A DNA stretch of 64,000 bases, from NCBI GenBank assembly GCA_030065575.1, contig JASJDZ010000004.1, positions 1 to 64,000 on the forward strand. The letters are read 5' to 3'. The notes below the pieces were generated by a model. That model was given only the letters and a program-made list of their open reading frames with translations, was not told the DNA's origin and searched no databases. Source of the DNA: Acidimicrobiia bacterium (GTDB lineage Bacteria; Actinomycetota; Acidimicrobiia; Spongiisociales; UBA5794). How positions within the stretch are numbered: position 1 is the first letter of the stretch; every line of letters begins with the position of its first letter. This document shows, one piece after another, positions 47,883-63,475 of the stretch. The position numbers and the translations under genes were made by a program.

Positions 47883-48680
47883 CTAACCCTTGGGGGGCTC
47901 GACGCCGTTCTGCCGGGTAGGGATGACGGCCAGCTGTTCGTCGATCCATACGATGTTGACCGTGGCGTCGTAGTGCACCCGGATCGTCTCCTCGGTGAGC
48001 ACCTGCTGCGGAGGGCCGCTTGCCACCAGCTCACCCTCCGAGAGCAGCGCCAGCCGGTCACAGAACTGGGCAGCCAATGTGAGGTCGTGAATCGCCGCCA
48101 CCACCGTCAGCCCACGAAGCGAGCGCATCCCGTCGATCACCTCCAGCACCTGCTGCTGGTTGCCCACATCCAGCGCGGACGTAGGCTCGTCGAGCAATAG
48201 GATCTCCGGCTCCTGAGCCAGCGCCCGGGCCAGCACCACCCGCTGCAGCTCGCCACCCGAGAGCGTCGACATGTCACGATGGCTCAACTCGGCCACGCCC
48301 ATCTCGTCCAGCGTACGGATGGCAATCTCGACATCGTGCTTGCCTTCGGACGCGAAGTAGCTCAAGTGTGGGGTTCGACCCAGCAGCACGTAGGTGAACG
48401 CATCCATGCCCGGCGGGATGATCGGACGCTGGGGAACCAACGCCACCCGCCGCGCCCGCTCCCCCGCCGAGAGGCCGCCGAGATCATCCCCATCGACACG
48501 AACACTTCCGAACGAGTCAACGAGCCCGACCACGGCCCGCAACAGGGTGGTCTTGCCTGCACCATTGGGCCCGATCAGCCCCAGCCACTCCCCCGGGTCG
48601 ACGGTCAGGTCGACACCGGTGAGCAATACGGAGCGATCGATCTCTACACCGAGGCTGTGAACGGAGAGTCGTGTCGTCAC
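47883..48680 (-). CDS. btuD: Cobalamin/iron-type ABC transporter ATP-binding protein
   Basis: GPNGAGKTTLLRAV; LSGGELQRVVLARALAQEPEILLLDEPTSALD; cobalamin riboswitch upstream of operon. Confidence 0.9.
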   Translation of the reverse strand: MTTRLSVHSLGVEIDRSVLLTGVDLTVDPGEWLGLIGPNGAGKTTLLRAVVGLVDSFGSVRVDGDDLGGLSAGERARRVALVPQRPIIPPGMDAFTYVLLGRTPHLSYFASEGKHDVEIAIRTLDEMGVAELSHRDMSTLSGGELQRVVLARALAQEPEILLLDEPTSALDVGNQQQVLEVIDGMRSLRGLTVVAAIHDLTLAAQFCDRLALLSEGELVASGPPQQVLTEETIRVHYDATVNIVWIDEQLAVIPTRQNGVEPPKG

Positions 48681-49729
48681 ATCACCCTCCGCGAGGTCCG
48701 CAGCACCAGGACAAAGAACGGTGCGCCCAGGAAGGCCGTCACGACACCGATCGGAACCTCAGCCGGAGCGAGGACCGACCGGGCCACGATGTCGGCCAGC
48801 ACCAGAAAGGCGCCGCCGAGCAAGGCCGACAGAGGCAATACCCGCCGATACGACGTACCGGCTACGAGTCGCACCGCATGAGGCACGATGATCCCGACAA
48901 AACCAATCAGCCCGGCAACTGCCACCGCCGCGGCTGCACCGAGGGTGGCCGAACCGACCACGATCAGGCGGGTCCGACCCACCTGCAGCCCGAGCGACGA
49001 AGCCTCTTCATCGCCAACCGACATCACGTCAAGGGCCCTGCGATGCGCGAAGATGCCGACTGCGCTGATGAGCACGTAGGGCAGGATGAGCTCGAATTCG
49101 GACCAGCCGGTGGTGACCAACCGGCCGAGGATCCAGTCGTAGACTTCGCGCAGGGTCTCAGCATTGCGTTGTTGCACAAACGTCTGGATTGCGGTGAGGA
49201 AGGCGGCGACGGCAACACCGGCGAGAATCAGCGATGTCACCGTTCGAGCCCCGCCGACGGTCCGCCCCAGGCCGTAGCTCAGCAGTACCCCCAAGATCGC
49301 GCCGACGAAAGCCGCCGCCGGGATGATCGGCACGATGCTGTCTGCGCCGGCACCGGCGTAGACAATCGCCAAGGTCGCGCCAAGCCCGGCCCCTGCAGCC
49401 ACGCCCAGGAGATACGGGTCTGCCAGCGGGTTGCGAAAAACGCCCTGATAGGCGGCACCGCTCAGCGAGAGGGCAGCACCAACCAGCACGGCCAGGAAGA
49501 CCCGAGGGAAGCGGACAACCTCGAGGATGCCCAGCTCCAGCTCGGACAGATCCGTCGCCAGTTCGATGCCCGGCAACAGGCTCACCAGCACCTTGGTTGC
49601 ATCAACGAACCCGATGCTGGCGGGGCCAACCATGGCCCCGATGAGGATCGCACCGAACAGGATGGCGAACGCACCGAGCCACCACTTCCAGCCGACGGCG
49701 GGAGCAGCGAGCTCGGTGCGAGCGGCCAT
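48677..49729 (-). CDS. btuC: FecCD/BtuC family ABC transporter permease
   Basis: RFPRVFLAVLVGAALSLSGAAYQGVFRNPLADPYLLGVAAGAGLGA; GFVGIIVPHAVRLVAG. Confidence 0.93.
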   Translation of the reverse strand: MAARTELAAPAVGWKWWLGAFAILFGAILIGAMVGPASIGFVDATKVLVSLLPGIELATDLSELELGILEVVRFPRVFLAVLVGAALSLSGAAYQGVFRNPLADPYLLGVAAGAGLGATLAIVYAGAGADSIVPIIPAAAFVGAILGVLLSYGLGRTVGGARTVTSLILAGVAVAAFLTAIQTFVQQRNAETLREVYDWILGRLVTTGWSEFELILPYVLISAVGIFAHRRALDVMSVGDEEASSLGLQVGRTRLIVVGSATLGAAAAVAVAGLIGFVGIIVPHAVRLVAGTSYRRVLPLSALLGGAFLVLADIVARSVLAPAEVPIGVVTAFLGAPFFVLVLRTSRRVM

Positions 49730-50751
49730 CAGGCGTCGACCTCTAGCTCGATAATGGCGTCGGCTACAGCCTGCATGAGCTCGACCACCCGGGGGCCCCA
49801 GCGAGAGGCGACGTCATCGTTGAGCTCGACTACGGAGCCTCGCCCAACTGCCGTCAATGCCTCCCATCCCGGCCGTTCGGCCAGGGTCTCCGTCGACATG
49901 CCGCAGCAGATCGTGTCGGCGAGGAGGATCAGATCGGGGTCCTGTTCGAGGATGTACTCCTCGGCCAGCTGCGGATACCCAAAAGAGCCCTCTCCCACCT
50001 CATCGGCGATGTTGACCAAACCCATCGACGCATAGACCTGGCCGATGAATGTCTCGCTGGTCACCGAGTAGAAGGTGTTGTCGAGCTCGTGATAGAAGGT
50101 GACACCTTCCTCCGTGTCGGGCAGCGATTCGAGAACTGCCGTCACGTCGGCTTGCATGTTGGCGACGAGTTCGGCGGCATTGGCAATGTGCCCGGTGGCA
50201 GCGCCAAGCTGCTCAATCTGCGCATAGACGTCGTCGAACGACTGGGCGGCCGGCAGGATCAATACCGGGATACCCAGCTCGGTGAGGGCACCCATCGAGG
50301 TGCCGTCCCAATCGCCGTCGGTCACCACCAGGTCAGTCTCGAAGCCGACGATCGCCTCGACATTCGGGGCAAAGCCGGTGAGGTCGGTCACCGGGGCATC
50401 GGCTGGGTAATTGGAGAACGCATCGACGGCTACAACCTGGTCGCCGGCTCCGATCGCGTACAGCATCTCGGTGTGGGTTGCCGACATCGAGACAATCCTG
50501 GTCGGCATAGCTTCCAGCTCGATGTCGCCATTGGATGCGGCGATAGTCACCGGGAACGCCGATGGAGCTTCCGTAGCAGTTGGTGCTGCCGTGGTGGTTG
50601 GTGCCGGGGCTGCTGTCGTGCTCGTAGCCGCTGCCTCCGTTGACGGCGGAGCGGGATTCTGCTCTGCGCTCGATGAGTCACCACAAGCTGCGACGAGCAG
50701 CGCAACAGCCGTGACGGCCAGTGCGAATCGGGTCCTATACAAAAGAATCAT
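49729..50751 (-). CDS. btuF: ABC transporter substrate-binding lipoprotein (BtuF-like)
   Basis: Lipobox LLVAAC; MPTRIVSMSATHTEMLYAIGAGDQVVAVDAFSNYP; EYILEQDPDLILLAD. Confidence 0.9.
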   Translation of the reverse strand: MILLYRTRFALAVTAVALLVAACGDSSSAEQNPAPPSTEAAATSTTAAPAPTTTAAPTATEAPSAFPVTIAASNGDIELEAMPTRIVSMSATHTEMLYAIGAGDQVVAVDAFSNYPADAPVTDLTGFAPNVEAIVGFETDLVVTDGDWDGTSMGALTELGIPVLILPAAQSFDDVYAQIEQLGAATGHIANAAELVANMQADVTAVLESLPDTEEGVTFYHELDNTFYSVTSETFIGQVYASMGLVNIADEVGEGSFGYPQLAEEYILEQDPDLILLADTICCGMSTETLAERPGWEALTAVGRGSVVELNDDVASRWGPRVVELMQAVADAIIELEVDA

Positions 50752-50766
50752 CCTCCGTCTCGGAGG
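50752..50766 (-). promoter_or_regulatory. RBS-sequestering hairpin (expression platform) before btuF
   Basis: Minus strand CCTCCG aga CGGAGG ATG: SD GGAGG is in the 3' arm directly before the start codon. Confidence 0.65.
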
Positions 50767-50945
50767 ATGAAGGTGCGGGGTCGGCCCGTGCCAACGACGT
50801 CTACCTTCATCCGAGGTTCGATCGTCACCTCAACGACAGGCGGCCTGGCTTACCCCGAGGGGATCACAGTTGCGGGACAGCACCGGACTCTCACCGGATT
50901 TCGCTGCTGAAGAAGCTTCGTTCTATGTCCGGGGGAATCTAGCAG
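50765..50945 (-). promoter_or_regulatory. Cobalamin (AdoCbl-type) riboswitch upstream of btuFCD
   Basis: Minus strand reads gaaatccggtgagagtccggtgctgtcccgcaactgtgatcccctcggggtaagccaggccgcc, matching the conserved cobalamin riboswitch core. Confidence 0.92.
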
Positions 50946-50992
50946 ACAGCCCTACCGGCCCGCCTGGGCCCTCAGGTTGCGATACTGAGCCC

Positions 50993-51382
50993 ATGGAGAT
51001 GAACGTATTGGGCACCGAACTCCTCGAATGCAGCACCGATCCGCTCACCGGGTGGTTCCGTGATGGGTCGTGCCGGAGCGATTCAGGCGACCGGGGAAGC
51101 CACACGATCTGTGCGGTCATGACGGAGGAGTTCCTCGATCACCAGCGCAGCATCGGCAATGACCTGACGACGGCGATGCCCCAATACCGGTTTCCGGGGT
51201 TGCAGCCCGGCGATCGCTGGTGTGTGACCGCACCCAATTGGGCCCTTGCTCATCAGGCGGGAGCGGCAGCTCCCGTAGTCCTCGAGGCCACCAACGCGAG
51301 TGTGCTGTCCATTGTGCCTCTGGAGGTGCTCGAGCAGCATGCGGTCGACGTCCCACCCGATCCCCGAGTCCTTCTCGAGTAG
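50993..51382 (+). CDS. DUF2237 family protein
   Basis: DPLTGWFRDGSC; HTICAVMTEEFLDHQRSIGNDLTTAMPQYRFPGLQPGDRWCVTAPNW; PVVLEATN. Confidence 0.92.
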   Translation: MEMNVLGTELLECSTDPLTGWFRDGSCRSDSGDRGSHTICAVMTEEFLDHQRSIGNDLTTAMPQYRFPGLQPGDRWCVTAPNWALAHQAGAAAPVVLEATNASVLSIVPLEVLEQHAVDVPPDPRVLLE

Positions 51383-51491
51383 GTGCTCCGCGCCAACCTC
51401 GTCCCGCGCCGAACTTGTGTGCCGCTTTTTCCGACGCGAGACATCGGGCACTGATATCTTCCGATAGGAGGAGTCGCAGATCAACGAACTC

Positions 51492-51520
51492 TTGACAGAG
51501 TCCAAAGTTTGATTGAGTAT
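51492..51520 (+). promoter_or_regulatory. Candidate promoter of furA (TTGACA-17-GAGTAT)
   Basis: Perfect -35 TTGACA at 51492; weak -10 GAGTAT at 51515; ATG at 51527. Confidence 0.45.
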
Positions 51521-51526
51521 GGCCCG

Positions 51527-54203
<2,677 letters not shown>

Positions 54204-54219
54204 TACGAGGAACCTGACT

Positions 54220-54249
54220 CGGTCGGGGGAGTAACCCCTCCCCCGACCG
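54220..54249. terminator. 12-bp-stem hairpin between convergent genes
   Basis: cggtcgggggag taaccc ctcccccgaccg. Confidence 0.8.
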
Positions 54250-54260
54250 GCACCCTCCAG

Positions 54261-54638
54261 CTAGCCACCGGGAACAAGCTGCTGCCCGGTCTGCTCGTCG
54301 ATCACAACGCGATCACCCAGCGGCTCGTCGAGCACAATCGTGTACTCATCCGCACAGTCGTCGTCGCCACCCGACCCGATGAACGATCCTCTCTCCTGAA
54401 CGAGGATCATCACAGCCTCGTCGTCCACGCTGTAGTCAACAGTCACGTTGGCATTGCAGGCCGACAGCGACAGTTTCAGCACCGTTCCGTCTACGGAAAC
54501 ACCGACCCCGAGGATGGTGACCGGGGACGAGCACGCAGACAGAAGCACCGTCAGGGCAAGTGCCGGCAGCAGAGCCTTGATGAAGATGCGCAGCTTCACA
54601 CCCTGATGGTAGGAGCCGGTGACGACATAGCCGATCAA
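54261..54638 (-). CDS. Putative lipoprotein, unknown function
   Basis: Signal peptide with lipobox LLSAC. Confidence 0.65.
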   Translation of the reverse strand: MIGYVVTGSYHQGVKLRIFIKALLPALALTVLLSACSSPVTILGVGVSVDGTVLKLSLSACNANVTVDYSVDDEAVMILVQERGSFIGSGGDDDCADEYTIVLDEPLGDRVVIDEQTGQQLVPGG

Positions 54639-55654
54639 CCGCCCGCCATCAGCACGAGCTTGCCTGCGTATCCGCCCTCGGCCATCCGCTCGTGGGCTCG
54701 GCGTGCCTCAGCGAGGGGAAACCTCCCCGCAACAAGAGGAGTCATCTGGCCGCTTGCGGCGTGATCGAGCAGATCGGCAATCGTGTCCCGGTACCAACCC
54801 ATATCGGCTGTGGCTACCTTGTCGAGCGAGGGCATCCCCGGCGAACGTTTGCCGTTGGGAAGCAGGTTCATCATGGCCACCACCAGAAGACTGGCGGGGA
54901 TCACCCCCCTGCCGCTTCTGTTTGCCGACGCCATGCCGAGCAAGACAAGCCGGCCGCCCTTGCGCAGACAGCGGGAGGATCGCCACAGTTGCCTGCCGCC
55001 ACCAATGAGGTCGAACACCACATCGACGCCATCTCCCGTGAGCTCACCGACGCGAGCAACAAAGTCCTCGTTGCGGTAGTCGATTGGCGTTACCCCAAGC
55101 TCTCGCACAAGGTCGTGGTTGTGAGCCGAAGCGGTCCCGTACATCTCCAGGCCGGCTCGGGATCCCAGCTGAGCAAGGGCGGAGCCGACCCCTCCAGCAA
55201 CACCGTGGATCAGAGCACGTTCTCCCTCGGCGACGGCGGCCGCTTTGTGCATCGCCGCCTCTGCCGTCAGGTAGTTGACAACCAGCGCCACCGCCGTGGC
55301 GGCGTCCAGCCCGGCGGGAACTGGAACAGTGCGCTCTGCCGAAACTGTGACGTACTCGGCATAGCAGCCGGCATCGCCGAAGGTCCAGGCTGCGACACGG
55401 TCACCGAGCGACGGGGCGGTCACCCCATCACCTACCGCGTCAACGAAGCCGACAACGTCCTCCCCGGGCGTGTAGGGAGGCTTCGGCGCCCCGGGAAACG
55501 AGTACCGGCGCAGCATCGCGTCGTAAGACGAGATACCACATGCCTCGCTGCGAATCCTGACTTCCCCCGGCCCCGGCTCTACGAGGTCAACAGGCAGGTA
55601 CTCCAGTACCTCGGGCCCGCCGCGCCTTGCCACTATCACGCTGTGGCTGTTCAC
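54635..55654 (-). CDS. Zinc-type alcohol dehydrogenase / NADPH:quinone oxidoreductase family
   Basis: PGPGEVRIRSEACGISSYDAMLR; PYTPGEDVVGFVDAVGDGV; ALIHGVAGGVGSALAQLG. Confidence 0.9.
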   Translation of the reverse strand: MNSHSVIVARRGGPEVLEYLPVDLVEPGPGEVRIRSEACGISSYDAMLRRYSFPGAPKPPYTPGEDVVGFVDAVGDGVTAPSLGDRVAAWTFGDAGCYAEYVTVSAERTVPVPAGLDAATAVALVVNYLTAEAAMHKAAAVAEGERALIHGVAGGVGSALAQLGSRAGLEMYGTASAHNHDLVRELGVTPIDYRNEDFVARVGELTGDGVDVVFDLIGGGRQLWRSSRCLRKGGRLVLLGMASANRSGRGVIPASLLVVAMMNLLPNGKRSPGMPSLDKVATADMGWYRDTIADLLDHAASGQMTPLVAGRFPLAEARRAHERMAEGGYAGKLVLMAGG

Positions 55655-55746
55655 GGGCTTCTCCTCAATAAGACTGCTCCGGATTGTCGCACTGCAGTGG
55701 AAGGACAAGAAGGGTCGGAAGTCCTCATGCCAGATGATGTCCGCGA

Positions 55747-55782
55747 GAAGCGGCCCCCGAGCTTGTCGCTCGGGGCCGCTTC
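55747..55782 (-). terminator. Hairpin terminator after yceI
   Basis: gaagcggcccccgagc ttgtc gctcggggccgcttc. Confidence 0.65.
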
Positions 55783-55797
55783 GCCTGGGAGCTCGGG

Positions 55798-56340
55798 CTA
55801 GGCCTTGGCGGCCTGGACCTCGATCTCGATCTGAACTTCCTTGCCGACCAGCCAGCCGCCTGCCTCGAGCGGGGCGTTCCAGGTGAGACCGAAGTCTTCA
55901 CGGTTGATGCTGGTGTTGGCCGAGAAGATTGCCTTCTCGTTCCCCCACGGGTCGGCCATGACCCCGGCGTACTCCATGTGCAGAGTCACCGGCTGGGAAA
56001 CGCCACGAATCGTCAGGTTTCCGTCGACCTCGTAGCCACCGGCAACGGGACGCACCGCGCTCGAGACGAACTCGAGGGAGTCGTAGCTCGCTACGTCGAG
56101 GAAGTCCGGCGAGCGGAGATGCTTGTCTCTGTCCTCGACACCGGTATCGATCGACCCCGCGTCAATGGAGACCTTCACAGACGACGACTCGGGTGACTCG
56201 GAGATATTGATGGAACCCGAGAAGGTCTTGAATGAGCCCCGCACCTTGGCGGCCATCAGATGGCGAGCGCTGAAAGAGACCACCGTATGGGTTGGATCGA
56301 TGGTCCAGGTACCGGTTGCGGGCAGCGTGAGAGTCGACAT
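55798..56340 (-). CDS. YceI family protein
   Basis: GTWTIDPTHTVVSFSARHLMAAKVRGSFKTFSGSI; SPDFLDVASYDSLEFVSS; WNAPLEAGGWLVGKEVQIEIEVQA. Confidence 0.95.
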   Translation of the reverse strand: MSTLTLPATGTWTIDPTHTVVSFSARHLMAAKVRGSFKTFSGSINISESPESSSVKVSIDAGSIDTGVEDRDKHLRSPDFLDVASYDSLEFVSSAVRPVAGGYEVDGNLTIRGVSQPVTLHMEYAGVMADPWGNEKAIFSANTSINREDFGLTWNAPLEAGGWLVGKEVQIEIEVQAAKA

Positions 56341-56360
56341 GGAAGAGCCTTTCTTGGGAA

Positions 56361-56382
56361 ATTGTCTGACTGATCAGATAAT
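56361..56382. promoter_or_regulatory. Imperfect palindrome, candidate MarR operator
   Basis: ATTgTCTGActgaTCAGAtAAT between divergent yceI and marR. Confidence 0.55.
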
Positions 56383-56432
56383 GATACCTAGAATCTCTGA
56401 CACGTCAACTATTTCCTAGTAAGATAAATACC

Positions 56433-56882
56433 ATGAATGCAGTCAACCTCCTCGCCGACAACCGCATCACCGAGTTCGGTCTCCTCGTCGAAGCGACTCG
56501 AAGGGTGACGCGTGTCATCGAGGCATCGTTGCGAGAGCACCACGACCTCGGGATGGCGGAATTCGAGGCGATGGTGCGGCTCGGGAGGTCTACCGATACC
56601 CAGATGTCCATGTCGGACCTGGCAGGGCAGATGGTGCTCACTTCCGGTGGCGTAACCCGCTTGATCGACCGATTGAATGCCCGCGGCTACGTGGAGCGGG
56701 TGTACTGCCCAAGCGACCGTCGGGTGCACTGGGCTCAACTCACCGATGCCGGCGTCGCCAAGATCTCCCTCGCTCTCGAGACTCATCTTGCCGACCTGGA
56801 TGATCACTTCTTCGCCGTCATGTCGCCCGAGGATCGCGAAGTTGCCGTGGCTATCTTCGAAAGACTGCGCTCCGCCGGCTAG
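56433..56882 (+). CDS. MarR family transcriptional regulator
   Basis: MSDLAGQMVLTSGGVTRLIDRLNARGYVERVYCPSDRRVHWAQLTDAG wHTH. Confidence 0.92.
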   Translation: MNAVNLLADNRITEFGLLVEATRRVTRVIEASLREHHDLGMAEFEAMVRLGRSTDTQMSMSDLAGQMVLTSGGVTRLIDRLNARGYVERVYCPSDRRVHWAQLTDAGVAKISLALETHLADLDDHFFAVMSPEDREVAVAIFERLRSAG

Positions 56883-58360
56883 ACGGGTAGGGAAACCTCG
56901 AACACCGCACCGCCCTCGGGTCGGTTCGCCGCCGTGATCGTGCCGCCGTGGGCGAGCACTAGCGCACGGGCAATGGCCAGCCCCAGCCCCCTGCCCGATT
57001 CACCCGGCGTGCGCGCCTCGTCGCCGCGCCGCAGCCGGTCGAACACCGATCCGACCAGATCCTCGGGGATGCCGGGTCCGTTGTCGCTCACAACGATGCC
57101 AACCTCGGCGGAGGCAGCCAGGACGTTGACGTTCACCACACCTCCCTCCCCCACTGCGTCGAGCGCGTTGTCAAGGAGATTGCCGACAACCTGTTCGATG
57201 CGGAGGGCATCAACCGAGGCAGATGCCGTCGGGGCGTCGCACAGGATTTCGACCGAGCGATCTGCGGCTGTGACCCGTCGGGCTTCGACTGCCCGGGTAA
57301 CGATCGACGCAACGTTTTGTTCCTCGCGGAACAGTCTGATCCCTCCCTCATCCGCCTCGGTCAGTTGTCCGAGATCCTCAATCAAGCCGTGCAGTCGCTG
57401 CGCCTCGGCCGAGACGACGGAGAGGTGCTCCGGGGTCGGCTCGGCGACGCCGTCCTCAACGGCGTCGAGGTGCCCGATGATGTTGGTTACCGGCGACCTG
57501 AGCTCGTGAGCAACATCCGATGTCAGCTGCTTGCGGCGCTTGTCTGCCGCCTCTAGTGACCCGGCCATTTCATTGAATGAGCCGGCGAGTGCCGCCAACT
57601 CGTCGGAACCCTTGGCGGCGACCCGGACACTCAGATCTCCCGCTCGAATGGCATCGGCCGCCTCGGTCAGTTTCCGGACCGGCCCTGCAATGACACCGGC
57701 GGCGACCGCTGCGGCCAGCAGTGCCAGACCCAGCACAACACCGCCTACGATCGCAAGTTGCTCCCAAGGGATCGGGGGATCAACCGAGTAATCCACGTAC
57801 AGGTACACGGGCCCGACGACATCATCGACCGCAAGCTCTGCGAGATCGCCGAGCGCCAGGGCGTAGCACTCATCTACTGCGGCAAGGTCCTTCCCGTCGA
57901 GCGGGAATACCCCGAACTCGTCTACGGCGTGCGGAATGGCCAGGGCACTGAGGCAATCAGAAACCAGCTCGTGCAGCTCATCCTCCGAGTACTTCGGAAA
58001 CGCCTCTAGCTCTAGCTCGTTGAGCGCATCGAGGGGATCGATCAGGTCGGTGATGCGATCGGGTAGGTCGCCCGATCCCGAGTCGACGATCGGTCGGCCG
58101 TCCAGGTCCGTGAGAGTGATCCGGGTCCCAAAATCCTCGGCCAGGCCGAGGACCTTGTCGGCGGCTTCGGACCACTCGTCAATCTCGAAAGCTAGGACTG
58201 TGAGTCTCTCAATGATCTGCTGCTCTGTTTCCTCCCGTTCCGCAAGACGGTCAATGATGGCGTCCTGGGTACGCGCTGCGATCGCCCAAGTCGTCAACGC
58301 AATTGCCAGGACGGCAATACCGGCGATCGAAACGACAAGGCGGGTGCGGAAGCTACGCAT
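56879..58360 (-). CDS. Sensor histidine kinase
   Basis: HAMP; SDVAHELRSPVTNIIGHLDAVEDG; NLLDNALDA; VSDNGPGIPEDLVGSVFDRL; GRGLGLAIARAL. Confidence 0.95.
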   Translation of the reverse strand: MRSFRTRLVVSIAGIAVLAIALTTWAIAARTQDAIIDRLAEREETEQQIIERLTVLAFEIDEWSEAADKVLGLAEDFGTRITLTDLDGRPIVDSGSGDLPDRITDLIDPLDALNELELEAFPKYSEDELHELVSDCLSALAIPHAVDEFGVFPLDGKDLAAVDECYALALGDLAELAVDDVVGPVYLYVDYSVDPPIPWEQLAIVGGVVLGLALLAAAVAAGVIAGPVRKLTEAADAIRAGDLSVRVAAKGSDELAALAGSFNEMAGSLEAADKRRKQLTSDVAHELRSPVTNIIGHLDAVEDGVAEPTPEHLSVVSAEAQRLHGLIEDLGQLTEADEGGIRLFREEQNVASIVTRAVEARRVTAADRSVEILCDAPTASASVDALRIEQVVGNLLDNALDAVGEGGVVNVNVLAASAEVGIVVSDNGPGIPEDLVGSVFDRLRRGDEARTPGESGRGLGLAIARALVLAHGGTITAANRPEGGAVFEVSLPV

Positions 58361-59042
58361 TGGTGGGCGCCTTGTACCCAACGCCGACCACCGTTGCGAT
58401 GTAGCGGGGATTCCGAGCGTCATCTCCGAGCTTGCGCCGGAGGTTCTTCACATGCGCATCGATCGTTCGTTCCATGCCCCGGTAGTCGAAGCCCATTACC
58501 GCCTCGAGTAGCTGCAGTCTGGTGAAGACGAGACCGGGCGAAGCAGCGAGCAGAATCAGTACGTCGAACTCGGCTGCCGTGAGCTCTACAAAGCGTCCGG
58601 CAACCGTGACCGACCGCCGTGCCCGGTCCAGTTCGAGGTCGGCGAACCTCACTATCTCGTCGGTCGTTTCGTTGTGGTTGCCGGCCCGGCGTAGGAGAGC
58701 ACGCACCCGAGCCATCAGTTCCCTCGGCCGATATGGCTTGGTCACGTAGTCATCGGCGCCCAGATCAAGGCCGATCAGGACGTCATCCTCGGTAGACCTG
58801 GCAGTGAGCAACAGGATCGGCACATCGGATTCGCGGCGCAAGATGCGACACACATCGTGGCCGTCGAGCTTGGGCATCATGACATCGAGAACCAGCAGGT
58901 CGGGTTCCCGTCGCCGCACTTCCTCGAGCGCGGCCAAACCGTTGTCGGCAACGACAACGGAATGACCCTCGCGTTCCAGGTAGAGCTTGACGATCTTGGC
59001 CTGGTTCGGATCGTCCTCAGCGAGAACAACGCGTCCCTTCAC
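58353..59042 (-). CDS. OmpR-family response regulator
   Basis: Receiver LVLDVMMPKLDGHDVCRIL and Trans_Reg_C MGFDYRGMERTIDAHVKNLRRKLGDDARNPRYIATVVGVGYK. Confidence 0.95.
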   Translation of the reverse strand: MKGRVVLAEDDPNQAKIVKLYLEREGHSVVVADNGLAALEEVRRREPDLLVLDVMMPKLDGHDVCRILRRESDVPILLLTARSTEDDVLIGLDLGADDYVTKPYRPRELMARVRALLRRAGNHNETTDEIVRFADLELDRARRSVTVAGRFVELTAAEFDVLILLAASPGLVFTRLQLLEAVMGFDYRGMERTIDAHVKNLRRKLGDDARNPRYIATVVGVGYKAPTNA

Positions 59043-59068
59043 AGCACCTTCCGGCGGTAGCTACAAAC

Positions 59069-59728
59069 TCACTCTTCTTCGGCGTCCTCGTAGACATCGC
59101 ATTCTGCAAACTCATCAAAGAACTCGCCGTCGGTTTCCCACAGCGCCTTCTCTAGCTCCTCGGTCCACACAATGTCATAGACCCCAGCACCAATCTCTTC
59201 GGTCTCCACCGTGATCCCATCGGCCTCGAGCTCAGCCACAAACTCGTCGATCTCAGCGTTCCACTCAGCCTTCTCGGCATCGGACCAACCGGCCACCTCA
59301 TCAGCAAACAGCTGCCTGTAGAAGTCATCAACCGCTTCGAACAACGCCTCGTCCGCAGCAGCCTCGCCTTCCTTGTCGAAGTCCACATACGTGATACCGA
59401 GTTCATCAGTCTCGACAGTCACCTCAAACCCAAGATCCTGCAGATACTCAACCAACGCATCGGTCTCAGCATTGATCTCAGCGATCTCCTCAACCGACAG
59501 CTCCCACTCCTCATCAAAGAGCTCATCATCCACAAAGAACTCGCCGTCGCAGTCTCCCGCGTCTGGCAGTTCGTCCGCCGTCACGTGGTCGGCCTTCATC
59601 ACAACGGGCCCCATGGTGATTTCGGTCCGCAACTCGTTCTCGGTATCGGCCGACGCAACACCTACCAGCGCACCAACCATCAGAGCTGTCGCTGCGGCGA
59701 TGGCCACGACCCTCAGTCTCGAAAGCAT
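59069..59728 (-). CDS. Highly acidic secreted protein with internal duplication, unknown function
   Basis: Signal peptide ...VGALVGVASADTE; Asp/Glu-dominated mature part; duplicated segment AEINAETDALVEYLQDLGFEVTVETDELGITYVDFD / AEWNAEIDEFVAELEADGITVETEEIGAGVYDIVW. Confidence 0.75.
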   Translation of the reverse strand: MLSRLRVVAIAAATALMVGALVGVASADTENELRTEITMGPVVMKADHVTADELPDAGDCDGEFFVDDELFDEEWELSVEEIAEINAETDALVEYLQDLGFEVTVETDELGITYVDFDKEGEAAADEALFEAVDDFYRQLFADEVAGWSDAEKAEWNAEIDEFVAELEADGITVETEEIGAGVYDIVWTEELEKALWETDGEFFDEFAECDVYEDAEEE

Positions 59729-59920
59729 GTCGCATGCTCCTTTCCTTGCTTCACGATAGGAGACATGACCGCTATGAAGATCGTGTGAATCAGGGAGGAA
59801 TCAGGCGGGGATTCGTCCGCACTTTCTCGACAGTTGGCCTACTTCCTGGGGACTTATGGGCCTACCGATTCCGGCCTCGCAGTCGCAATCATTGAAGCCA
59901 CCTCAAGCTGAGGAGCTGAA

Positions 59921-63471
<3,551 letters not shown>

Positions 63472-63475
<4 letters not shown>

